NCBI GenBank assembly: GCA_015486915.1 | Contig: WFQS01000125.1 | Coordinates: forward strand, 1-14,596 | From: Desulfobacteraceae bacterium | GTDB lineage: Bacteria > Desulfobacterota > Desulfobacteria > Desulfobacterales > Desulfobacteraceae | Length of the DNA stretch: 14,596 nt | Direction: 5' to 3' | In this document: one piece after another, positions 5,813-12,739 of the stretch | Layout of the letters: every line of letters starts with the position of its first letter | Numbering within the stretch: position 1 is the first letter of the stretch | Notes under the pieces: generated by a model | Told to the model about the DNA's origin: nothing | The model's input: only the letters and a program-made list of their open reading frames with translations | Database searches by the model: none | Position numbers and translations under genes: made by a program

Positions 5813-6082
5813 TTCTGCTGCATGAATGTTTTCGCTATTGGGATCACGAACAGACAAATTCATTATTCTTCAATATTAGTACATTTAAGCATATCGGCCT
5901 CCATACAGCACAATAATTTAGACAAATTTTACTGTATGGGGGTCAATATTTACATTATTTTCTCCAGCACTTACCGTTGTTTTATTATTAATTTATCACA
6001 AAGCCTCCGGATTACGAACGATAGTTTCCCACATCTGTAAAAATTAGATATTCAAAACAATCTATTTTTCAAAAAAGAAAAC
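5813..6082. other. Gene-free stretch with one strong hairpin
   Basis: No convincing gene was found; a 72-codon frame at 5822-6040 has no ribosome site and an unprotein-like composition. The one clear structure is an inverted repeat in which GGCCTCCATACAG (5896-5908) pairs with CTGTATGGGGGTC (5932-5944) over 13 bp if G-U pairs are allowed, with a 23-nt AT-rich loop. No T run follows, so it is a poor intrinsic terminator. Confidence 0.45.
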
Positions 6083-6101
6083 TTGACCTGGGCAACCAAT
6101 T

Positions 6102-6134
6102 TTGTTAACCAGTCATCTAACATTATGTTAACTA
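6102..6134 (+). promoter_or_regulatory. Probable BirA (biotin repressor) operator
   Basis: TTGTTAACC (6102-6110), a 15-nt spacer, then TGTTAACTA (6126-6134) matches the proteobacterial BirA box, known as TTGTAAACC, 14-15 nt, GGTTTACAA. The left half is one base from consensus; the right half is weaker. A TTGACC at 6083-6088 could be a -35 element, with the operator covering the -10 region, though no good -10 is seen. It stands about 115 nt before birA and the biotin uptake genes, exactly the expected regulon. Confidence 0.7.
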
Positions 6135-6234
6135 ACGGCCATGAGGCCGATCTGAAGACTCTCAGACTGCCTCACAACAAATGTTGAAACTCTAATAAAT
6201 AAAGGTACTTTGAAGAAGTTTCATATTAAAAAAA
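6132..6234 (+). repeat. Dispersed intergenic repeat R4 (subtype B, full length)
   Basis: Starts CTAACGGCCATGAGGCCG; CGGCC and GGCCG can form a perfect first hairpin. P1 pairs TGAGGCCG (6142-6149) with CTGCCTCA (6167-6174) with one mismatch. CAAC and GTTG form a small middle hairpin. The terminal stem pairs TGAAACT (6185-6191) with AGTTTCA (6217-6223) around a loop with GGTACTTTG. It lies in the birA leader, ends about 17 nt before the start codon and touches the BirA operator. Confidence 0.85.
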
Positions 6235-6250
6235 TAGCAGAATCAATACA

Positions 6251-7195
6251 ATGAAAGAAAAAATTTTAAAGCGTCTTTTTGTTTCAGGAGGCGAGGTAAT
6301 TTCAGGGGTTCAGATCAGTATAGAACTTGGCATATCAAGGGTTGCCGTGTGGAAACATATTAAAAAGCTCATTGAAGAAGGATATGAAATTATCTCCTCT
6401 TCAAAAGGGTATAAATTGATAAATCCTGATGATCTGCTGGCTCCATTCTGTTTTGATAACGAGAAATACCATATACATTTTTTCCCAAAAATTTCTTCAA
6501 CAATGGATACAGCCCGGGAAATGGCAAGAAACAGTGCACCGCACCTGACTATAGTTGTGGCGGAGGAGCAGACAAAAGGCCGCGGAAGGCTCAACAGACA
6601 ATGGCTGTCTTCAAAGGGAGGCCTGTGGTTCACGATTATTCTCAAACCTGATCTTCCTCCTGTGCTTTCATTCAGGGTTAATTTTGCAGCGTCCCTGTGC
6701 CTTGCAAAAACATTGATAAAACTTTTTAAAATTAACGCCAGTGTGAAATGGCCCAATGATATTCTTGTAAACGGAAAAAAACTTGCAGGTCTTTTATCGG
6801 AAATGGAAACAAAAGCAGATATGATTTCCTTTGTAAATATAGGTATTGGACTAAATGTCAACAATTGCCCTGAAAAAAGAGAACCCAATGCTGTTTCAAT
6901 AAAAAATATCCTTAACAAAAAAGTTTCAAGAAGAGAAATACTGATAACTTTTCTTGATGAATTCAAGTCAGAACTTTCCAGAATTTATGATAAAGATCCA
7001 AATGGAAAGAATAAAGATATAATTGACAAATGGAAAAAATATACTTCCACAATCGGCAGGCAGGTGACCATCGAAACTTCTGAGAGTACATCAAACGGAC
7101 TTGCCGTTGATGTTGACTCTTCAGGAGCCCTGATACTGCAGCAGGACAATGGAATAAAGAAAAGAATTATATATGGGGACTGTTTTTACGGATAA
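6251..7195 (+). CDS. birA: Bifunctional biotin-[acetyl-CoA-carboxylase] ligase / biotin operon repressor BirA
   Basis: This 314-residue protein has an N-terminal winged helix-turn-helix (about 1-60; GVQISIELGISRVAVWKHIKKL) followed by the ligase core. That core contains KGRGRLNRQW (109-118), the biotinyl-AMP loop; KWPND (166-170); KKLAGLLSE (177-185) with the catalytic Lys region; and a C-terminal SH3-like domain ending GDCFYG. It makes biotinyl-5'-AMP and transfers biotin to carboxylase subunits. When biotin is plentiful, the dimer binds the operator. The DNA-binding domain and the BirA box at 6102-6134 together indicate autoregulation of this gene and the downstream uptake genes. No strong ribosome site is seen before the ATG, which fits low expression. 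Confidence 0.95.
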   Translation: MKEKILKRLFVSGGEVISGVQISIELGISRVAVWKHIKKLIEEGYEIISSSKGYKLINPDDLLAPFCFDNEKYHIHFFPKISSTMDTAREMARNSAPHLTIVVAEEQTKGRGRLNRQWLSSKGGLWFTIILKPDLPPVLSFRVNFAASLCLAKTLIKLFKINASVKWPNDILVNGKKLAGLLSEMETKADMISFVNIGIGLNVNNCPEKREPNAVSIKNILNKKVSRREILITFLDEFKSELSRIYDKDPNGKNKDIIDKWKKYTSTIGRQVTIETSESTSNGLAVDVDSSGALILQQDNGIKKRIIYGDCFYG

Positions 7196-7267
7196 AAACC
7201 CAAAGCGTGCTTATCCTTATTTTCGTATTTTTAAAATACTTTTAAAATTTCACAGGAAAAACTAGAT

Positions 7268-7801
7268 ATGAATATATCAAATCAACTCAGGATGACGGTT
7301 TATGCTTCTCTGTTTGCAGCTCTTATCGCTGCAGGTGCCTTTATTGCAATTCCAATAGGACCTGTTCCCATAGTCCTCCAGAACATGTTTGTTCTCCTTG
7401 CAGGGATTATACTCGGATCGAGATGGGGACTTGCATGTGTTTCAGTATATCTTCTCATGGGTGCGCTGGGGTTTCCTGTTTTTGCAGGAGGAACAGGGGG
7501 AATAGGAAGACTTTTCGGACCAACCGGAGGATATCTTCTTTCATATCTTCCAGCTGTATATGCCACTGGAATCATTTCCGAAAAACTGCAAAAAACAATG
7601 GCAAACGATATAATTGCCATGGTGGCGGGCTCGCTGATTGTATATGCCGCAGGAGTTCCATGGCTTAAATATGTTACGGGCATGGGGTGGAATAAAGCCG
7701 TAGCTGTCGGTATGTATCCTTTTCTCATTGGTGATATAATTAAAATCATTGCTGCAGCTTATGCTGCAAAAATAATAAGACCCATTGTAAAAAAACAGTG
7801 A
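7268..7801 (+). CDS. bioY: Biotin transporter BioY (ECF S component)
   Basis: This 177-residue, strongly hydrophobic protein has about six membrane segments. BioY signatures are clear: IPIGPVPIVLQNMFVLLAGIILG (residues 28-50), GFPVFAGGTGGIGRLFGPTGGYL (68-90) and an AAGVPWLKYV stretch (127-136). It binds biotin in the inner membrane and takes it up with the ECF energy module. An AGGAAA site lies about 10 nt before the ATG. The gene follows birA by 72 nt, a gap holding a 15-bp palindrome GTATTTT-T-AAAATAC (7225-7239), and precedes the ATPase gene by 67 nt. The BioY-BioM-BioN set appears complete and dedicated. Confidence 0.95.
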   Translation: MNISNQLRMTVYASLFAALIAAGAFIAIPIGPVPIVLQNMFVLLAGIILGSRWGLACVSVYLLMGALGFPVFAGGTGGIGRLFGPTGGYLLSYLPAVYATGIISEKLQKTMANDIIAMVAGSLIVYAAGVPWLKYVTGMGWNKAVAVGMYPFLIGDIIKIIAAAYAAKIIRPIVKKQ

Positions 7802-7868
7802 CATCAATGGGAAAAGCCCCCCGTGACCTTCCGAAGCTGTCTTTAACAGGTAAAACGAACAATTAAAT

Positions 7869-8633
7869 ATGAAACATAAAATTATCGAGATTATCAACCT
7901 GTCCCATATATATGATAAAAAAACAGGTTCAGGCATAAAAGGTATTAACCTTTCAATTTTTAAAGGAGAGTTTATCATTTTTGCCGGCAGAAACGGATCA
8001 GGCAAATCAACTCTTTTCTGCCATCTTAACGGGCTTTTATCTCCGGGTTCAGGAAAAATCCTTGTTGAAAATAAAAATATCAAAAAAAATTTAACCCGCA
8101 CCCGCAGAACGATCGGCATGGTATTTCAGGATGCAGATACACAGATCGTAGGAGAAACCGTATTTGATGACACGGCTTTCGGACCTGAAAATCTTAAATT
8201 TTCCAGGGAAAAAATAAACGAAAAAGTTCTTTCTTCACTTGATAAACTCGGGCTTATGCCGTTAAAAGACAGAAATCCATCCACATTGTCAGGTGGAGAA
8301 AAACGAAAACTTGCCATTGCAGGAATTCTTGCCATGAATCCCGAAGTTATTGTTTTTGACGAACCTTTTTCAAACCTCGACTATCCTGGCACACTTGAAC
8401 TTATTGAATGCATAAAAGATCTCCACAGGTCAGGTCATACAATTTTAATTGCCACCCATGATATTGAAAAAATAGTATCCTGTGCCACGCGGTTAATTAT
8501 CATGGACAACGGAATCATAGCAGCGGATGACAAACCTGTTAACCTGTTGAAACAGCTTGAGACCTTCGGTGTAAGGGAACCATGTGCTTCAAAACTTGGC
8601 ATGGATATAAACCGGATATCATGGACCAGTTAA
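7869..8633 (+). CDS. bioM: ECF transporter ATPase subunit (BioM-type)
   Basis: This 254-residue ABC ATPase is of the CbiO/EcfA class. Walker A is GRNGSGKST (40-48), the Q-loop FQDADTQ (86-92), the signature LSGGE (140-144), Walker B VIVFDEP (160-166) and the switch His197. The DADTQIVGETVFDDTAFGPENL segment is typical of ECF ATPases. It would power biotin uptake together with BioY and the coupling protein encoded next, whose start lies inside this gene's 3' end. A single ATPase gene is present, so the energy module would contain a homodimer, as in dedicated BioMNY systems. The ribosome site is weak. The ATPase could also be shared with other S components; no other S component is visible here. 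Confidence 0.92.
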   Translation: MKHKIIEIINLSHIYDKKTGSGIKGINLSIFKGEFIIFAGRNGSGKSTLFCHLNGLLSPGSGKILVENKNIKKNLTRTRRTIGMVFQDADTQIVGETVFDDTAFGPENLKFSREKINEKVLSSLDKLGLMPLKDRNPSTLSGGEKRKLAIAGILAMNPEVIVFDEPFSNLDYPGTLELIECIKDLHRSGHTILIATHDIEKIVSCATRLIIMDNGIIAADDKPVNLLKQLETFGVREPCASKLGMDINRISWTS

Positions 8634-9376
8634 CCTCTTTCACCTACCAGACCGGAAAGTCATTTCTACACATGCTTGATGTGAGATGTAAAATTTTTTC
8701 CATGTGTCTCTTGAGTCTGTCCATTATTAAAGCTGATTTCGCATCTCTTGCCCTGATAAGTTTTATTATTACGACACTTGTGATTAATGCCGGTATCAAT
8801 CCCGTGGTAATGTTCAGGGAGCTTAAATATTTTTTTATTCTCCTTATATTTGTGTTTGCGGCCAGAGCACTTACAACTAATGGCACCCCTTTAATAATTT
8901 TTTTTAATATATCAATGACAAAACAGGGAATGGTCATTGGAGCCCGGATATGCGCAAGATTTCTCATCATAATGCTTCTTGGAATGGTGTTCATAAAAAC
9001 AACAAAACCATCTTCCGTAAAAGGGGCAGTTCAGTGGTTTTTATCTCCTGTCCCTTTTATCCCCGAAAAAAGAGTTTCAATAATGATAAGTCTATTTTTA
9101 AGATTCATGCCATTTCTCATCAAACAGACAAAACAGATTTCCAATGCCCAGAAATCAAGATGCGCAGATCTTCAGCCAAATCCAATAAAAAAGGCTGCCC
9201 GCCTCTGCGTACCTCTTTTTAAAAAAACGTTCCAGTCCGCAGACAGGCTTGCAACGGCCATGGAAGCAAGATGTTATTCTGAAGACCGCACAGATCCAGA
9301 GTTTATCAAGTCCGGACATGAAACAATAATCTATCTGACAACACTTGCACTTTCAATCATAATGATTTTATTTTAA
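8621..9376 (+). CDS. bioN: ECF transporter transmembrane coupling subunit (BioN-type EcfT)
   Basis: The protein has 251 residues from ATG 8621. It opens with the EcfT pattern FTYQTGKSFLHMLDVRCKI, then four to five hydrophobic segments, then the cytoplasmic coupling helices with SRCADLQ and EARCYSED near the C-terminus. EcfT proteins normally carry two Ala-Arg-Gly-like triplets there that contact the ATPases; both have Cys in the third position here (Ser-Arg-Cys and Ala-Arg-Cys). The start at 8621 overlaps the ATPase gene by 13 nt. ATG 8582, with AAGGGA just upstream, is an alternative that adds 13 residues. It is the last gene of the biotin operon and converges on the minus-strand YjbQ gene. 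Confidence 0.9.
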   Translation: MDQLTSFTYQTGKSFLHMLDVRCKIFSMCLLSLSIIKADFASLALISFIITTLVINAGINPVVMFRELKYFFILLIFVFAARALTTNGTPLIIFFNISMTKQGMVIGARICARFLIIMLLGMVFIKTTKPSSVKGAVQWFLSPVPFIPEKRVSIMISLFLRFMPFLIKQTKQISNAQKSRCADLQPNPIKKAARLCVPLFKKTFQSADRLATAMEARCYSEDRTDPEFIKSGHETIIYLTTLALSIIMILF

Positions 9377-9379
9377 CTT

Positions 9380-9430
9380 TCCGGGCCTTTCATATAACTG
9401 CCATGAGGCCGAGCTGGACTCAAGCCCGGA
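9380..9430. terminator. Possible bidirectional terminator between convergent genes
   Basis: TCCGGGC (9380-9386) and GCCCGGA (9424-9430) form a perfect GC-rich inverted repeat spanning the gap between bioN and the minus-strand YjbQ gene. The spacer contains the repeat fragment R5, and no long T run is present, so this is a weak call. Confidence 0.3.
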
Positions 9431-9440
9431 TCTGATCACA
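9395..9440 (+). repeat. 5' fragment of the dispersed repeat (R5)
   Basis: TAACTGCCATGAGGCCGA matches the start of the family; the rest (GGATCTGATCACAACAAAT) keeps only scraps of the middle region, and no terminal hairpin is present. It sits between convergent genes, right after the bioN stop. Confidence 0.55.
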
Positions 9441-9460
9441 ACAAATTATGAAATAACGTT

Positions 9461-9862
9461 TTACAATGCACTATTTCTTATAAATTTTACATGAACCTTC
9501 CTTGTCCTTGGCCCGTCAAACTCACAGAAAAAAATTCCCTGCCACGTTCCGAGAACAAGATTGTTGTTTTCAATGGGGATAAATTCGGATGAACCCACAA
9601 GACTTGTTTTGACATGGGCTGCAGAATTACCCTCAAGGTGATGATAATTATTTTCCCAGGGAATCAAGTTATTAAGTACATCTCTTATATCTTTTCTCAC
9701 ATCCGGGTCGGCATTCTCATTAATGGTGATTCCGCCTGTTGTATGCATGGAAAAAATGTGGGCAAAACCATCGGAAATACCTGATTCCCTGACAAGTTTC
9801 CTCACATCATCAGTGATATCCAGCATAACGCTTTTTGAATTTGTTTTTAAATTAATAAACAT
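9461..9862 (-). CDS. YjbQ/UPF0047-family protein (secondary thiamine-phosphate synthase-like)
   Basis: This 133-residue protein has all three family blocks: HTTGGITINENADPDV (40-55), HHLEGNSAAHVK (74-85) and GTWQGIFFCEFDGPR (105-119). The fold is a small trimer with a His/Glu-lined pocket. The family name refers to weak in vitro thiamine-phosphate synthase activity reported for YjbQ-type proteins; the real physiological role is unsettled. A G-rich ribosome site (GGGGGG, read on the minus strand) stands just before the ATG. It is alone on its strand: it converges with the biotin operon and diverges from the gene at 10074, so it is probably monocistronic. Confidence 0.92.
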   Translation of the reverse strand: MFINLKTNSKSVMLDITDDVRKLVRESGISDGFAHIFSMHTTGGITINENADPDVRKDIRDVLNNLIPWENNYHHLEGNSAAHVKTSLVGSSEFIPIENNNLVLGTWQGIFFCEFDGPRTRKVHVKFIRNSAL

Positions 9863-9924
9863 TTTACCCCCCTGTCTTTTAAATTATTTTACGATCTTTC
9901 TTTAATGAAAAATTGATTCTGAGC

Positions 9925-9953
9925 TTGACTAAAAGCATGTGTTACAATAAAAT
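9925..9953 (+). promoter_or_regulatory. Sigma70-type promoter for the gene at 10074
   Basis: TTGACT (9925-9930), a 17-nt spacer and TAAAAT (9948-9953) give a near-consensus promoter. Transcription would start near 9960, leaving a leader of about 114 nt that contains the hairpin at 9979-10015. Confidence 0.6.
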
Positions 9954-9978
9954 AATTTTTAATTAAAAAATACAAATT

Positions 9979-10015
9979 ATATTTGAATGCAAATTTTTGA
10001 TTTGCCTTCAAATAT
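9979..10015 (+). promoter_or_regulatory. Strong hairpin in the 5' leader of the gene at 10074
   Basis: ATATTTGAATGCAAA (9979-9993) pairs with TTTGCCTTCAAATAT (10001-10015) at 14 of 15 positions around a 7-nt TTTTTGA loop. It lies downstream of the promoter and about 58 nt before the start codon. It could be an RNA stabiliser or regulator, or a protein-binding palindrome; no known riboswitch motif is recognised. Confidence 0.55.
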
Positions 10016-10073
10016 TAAGTACCAATGTAACCTATTAAAATCAACTTTTTTACTTTCCCCGGAGGAAATTATT

Positions 10074-10391
10074 ATGTATGAGATTATTGCTAATCCTGAA
10101 CATTACAAATTGGATGATTTAATAAAAGGAACTGGTAATGCCAAAATTGATTTCTCAGCTGATGAAAGACAAAAATGGGCAGATGAAATTGAAGATTTCG
10201 GCAAAAGGCTTATTGAATTTGCCGAGAAATCTAAAACTTTTTCAAAAGTCCTGTCCGGTTCTGAAAAAATAACAGCAACTCCGGCATCACTGAAAACTCT
10301 TAAAATACAACTTTTTGCAATAAATGATGCTTTGAACAATGCCATGGAAATAGCTGAAAAACTTCAATCTGATATAGTATCAAAAAAATAA
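10074..10391 (+). CDS. Helical protein of unknown function
   Basis: The 105-residue protein begins MYEIIANPEHYKLDD. The start is fixed by a strong GGAGG at 10061-10065; an in-frame ATG at 9987 lies inside the leader hairpin and is rejected. The sequence is charged, without Cys, signal peptide or membrane segment. From residue 28 on it is mostly predicted helix (DERQKWADEIEDFGKRLIEF and KIQLFAINDALNNAMEIAEK), so a helical bundle or dimer is likely. I do not recognise a family. It has its own promoter and stands alone between the divergent YjbQ gene and the sensor kinase; a link to the kinase cannot be shown. Confidence 0.75.
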   Translation: MYEIIANPEHYKLDDLIKGTGNAKIDFSADERQKWADEIEDFGKRLIEFAEKSKTFSKVLSGSEKITATPASLKTLKIQLFAINDALNNAMEIAEKLQSDIVSKK

Positions 10392-10425
10392 ATATGCCAG
10401 CGCGGTGATCAAAATTTTGCATTTA

Positions 10426-10563
10426 GTTTTTTTATATGAAACTCCTGCAAAGTACCTATAAGTATTAGAGTTGGTGCCGCGCCTTCGATTTTTTATCAGT
10501 AACTTTGATTCTTTGAGGCCGTATGAGAGTCTATAGATCGACCCCATGATGGCTGTTATATCC
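10426..10563 (-). repeat. Dispersed intergenic repeat R6 (subtype B, full length, inverted)
   Basis: Read on the minus strand this starts TATAACAGCCATCATGGGG. P1 is TGGGGTCG with CGGCCTCA (plus-strand positions 10539-10546 and 10514-10521), paired throughout if two G-U pairs are allowed. The GACTCTCA and GGCGCG blocks shared with R1 follow. The terminal stem pairs AACTC (10468-10472) with GAGTT (10440-10444) around GGTACTTTG, then TTTCATATAAAAAAA. It is the only copy in this orientation and follows no minus-strand gene, so it is not simply a terminator. Confidence 0.8.
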
Positions 10564-10639
10564 ATAACAAAACCGTTTCCATAGGTTCAGAAAAGATCCT
10601 GTATACTTTTTATCAAAAATTATAATAAAAAAGATAAAA

Positions 10640-12739
10640 ATGGAAAAACAACACAATCATGAAACAATGACTTTTGCAGATGAACATAAAGAACCTGACC
10701 CATTAGATGTTAAAACACAAGGCAACACAATGAATCCATGGAAAATTTTAATTACCGACGATGAAAAAGATGTCCACTATATAACTGAAAAAGTCCTTTC
10801 GGATTTTATATTTAAGGGGAAAAAAGTTGTCTTTCTGCATGCATATTCAAAAAAAGAGTCTGAAACAATAATACGGGAAAATCCTGACATTGCCATTGTT
10901 CTTCTTGATGTAGTTCTTGAAACTGAAAATGCAGGCTTAGAACTGATCCACTATATAAGAGAGGAACTTGGAAATTCTATTATACAGATTGTAATCCGAA
11001 CGGGCCAGCCCGGGTTTGCACCGGAACAAAGCATAATCAATAAATATGATATTAATGATTACAGACTCAAAACAGAGCTCACAGCGCAAAAGCTTCACAC
11101 TCTTGTAACAACATCACTGCGTTCATACCAGGTCAAGTCAAACCTTCAAAAAGAACTTGAAAAAAGAAAACAGATTGAGCTGTCTCTCAGGAAAAGCCAA
11201 AAACGTCTCAAGGATATTGTAACAAGCATCGGGGACTGGATATGGGAAATTGATACAAAATTACACTATACCTATATTTCCCAGAATATAAATTCCATTA
11301 CAGGCTATTCATACAAAGAGCTCATTGGAAATAATTTCTTCACCTTAATGACAAAAGAAAGCAGAATCAGCACTGCAGAGACCATCAATAAAAATATTGC
11401 GAAAGCCGAAGCCTTTAACAATATTGAAATATGGATGCAGAAAAAAAACAGAACTAAAGCATGTTTTCTTATCAGTGGTAAACCCGTAAAAGATAAAAAT
11501 AATTGTATTACGGGCTACAGAGGTGTTAATAAAGATATCACCGATCTTAAAAAAGCTGAAAAAGAAAAAGCAACACTTATAGCACAGCTGAGACAGGCAC
11601 AGAGATTAGAGGCCATAGGGACACTTGCAGGTGGTATAGCCCATGATTTTAATAACATACTGGGAGCTATCCTCGGTTATACCCAGCTTCTACAAATGGA
11701 TATCCATGAAAATAAAAAGGCCATGCATTACACCAGAAAAATACTTGGCGGATGCGACCGTGCTAAAAATCTTATCCTTCAAATCCTCGATTTCAGCCGG
11801 CATAATAAAAAAAATGATGAAATGATAGCGGTGTCCCTATCCACTGTAACTAAAGAATCCCTGAAGCTCCTCAGATCATCCATCCCATCCTCAATTAAAA
11901 TCAGGACTGAAATTTCAGAAAATACAGGTTATATCCTTGCTGATCCAACACAACTTAACCATATGATAGTAAACCTGTGTACCAATGCATACCAGGCCAT
12001 TGAGGATAACCAGGGTACAATTACAATTAAAACAAATCAATTGGAAATTGATCACCAAACAATTTTTTCCCAGTCATCCTTGCCGGATCTTGACCCGGGA
12101 AACTATATAACCATATCTGTTATAGATGATGGGAAAGGGATAAGCCCGGAGATTATGGATAAAATCTTCGAGCCTTATTTTTCCACAAAAAGAGGCGGTG
12201 ACGGAACAGGACTTGGACTTGCTGTGGTCCACGGTATTGTAACCCAGTGCAACGGACAGATAACAGTAAAAAGCAGTAAAGGCAAGGGAACGGAATTTAC
12301 AGTTTATTTCCCGAAATATATAAAAGAAAAAGAAAATACCGACGTTATAATTAATGGAACTGCCGGCCAGGGACAGAAAATCATTTTTATCGACGATGAA
12401 GATACGCTTGTGGAACTTGGAGGATCGATGCTTGAAAAACTCGGACATAACCCCGTTGCAATGAAATCAGGATTAGAAGCCCTGGAAATAATCCGGAAAT
12501 CCCCTTTTGAATTCGATATTGTTATTACAGATATGACGATGCCGGATATCCAGGGCTCCCAGCTTGCAAGAAAAATTAAGAAAATAAGGCCTGAACTGCC
12601 TGTTATACTGTCAACGGGATTTTCTAATATTGCGGACTCAGAAAACGCAAGCCCTACGGGAATTGATGCTGTTATAGCCAAACCGTTTACCATGAATTCC
12701 CTTGCCCGTGCTATTAATAAAGTCCTTGTAAAAATTTGA
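10640..12739 (+). CDS. Soluble hybrid sensor histidine kinase (REC-PAS-HisKA-HATPase-REC)
   Basis: The protein has 699 residues. An N-terminal receiver (about 34-160) has acidic D40/D41 and phospho-acceptor D90, with RTGQPGFAPEQ and YDINDYRLKTELT stretches like those of DUF3369-type receivers. A coiled linker (165-190) leads to a PAS domain (about 190-300; DWIWEID, YISQNINSITGY). HisKA has the phospho-acceptor His335 in GGIAHDFNN. HATPase has an N box near N446/N449, DDGKG (496-500) and GTGLGLA (522-528). The C-terminal receiver has D585/D586, D631 in DMTMPD, T659 and K681. There are no membrane segments, so it senses a cytosolic or relayed signal. No DNA-binding partner is adjacent. The ribosome site is weak, so ATG 10640 is the least certain part. 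Its last 102 nt overlap the convergent lipoprotein gene. Confidence 0.93.
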   Translation: MEKQHNHETMTFADEHKEPDPLDVKTQGNTMNPWKILITDDEKDVHYITEKVLSDFIFKGKKVVFLHAYSKKESETIIRENPDIAIVLLDVVLETENAGLELIHYIREELGNSIIQIVIRTGQPGFAPEQSIINKYDINDYRLKTELTAQKLHTLVTTSLRSYQVKSNLQKELEKRKQIELSLRKSQKRLKDIVTSIGDWIWEIDTKLHYTYISQNINSITGYSYKELIGNNFFTLMTKESRISTAETINKNIAKAEAFNNIEIWMQKKNRTKACFLISGKPVKDKNNCITGYRGVNKDITDLKKAEKEKATLIAQLRQAQRLEAIGTLAGGIAHDFNNILGAILGYTQLLQMDIHENKKAMHYTRKILGGCDRAKNLILQILDFSRHNKKNDEMIAVSLSTVTKESLKLLRSSIPSSIKIRTEISENTGYILADPTQLNHMIVNLCTNAYQAIEDNQGTITIKTNQLEIDHQTIFSQSSLPDLDPGNYITISVIDDGKGISPEIMDKIFEPYFSTKRGGDGTGLGLAVVHGIVTQCNGQITVKSSKGKGTEFTVYFPKYIKEKENTDVIINGTAGQGQKIIFIDDEDTLVELGGSMLEKLGHNPVAMKSGLEALEIIRKSPFEFDIVITDMTMPDIQGSQLARKIKKIRPELPVILSTGFSNIADSENASPTGIDAVIAKPFTMNSLARAINKVLVKI

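Noticed and set aside
5822..6040. 72-residue open frame after the TIGR04076-like gene
   Set aside because: No ribosome site, odd composition, and it contains the hairpin at 5896-5944; treated as non-coding.
6310..6966. 218-residue frame antisense to birA
   Set aside because: The sense strand encodes a full BirA with all motifs; the antisense product has no recognisable domain.
7541..8119. 192-residue minus-strand frame across bioY and bioM
   Set aside because: It crosses two well-supported genes and the gap between them and has no ribosome site or domain.
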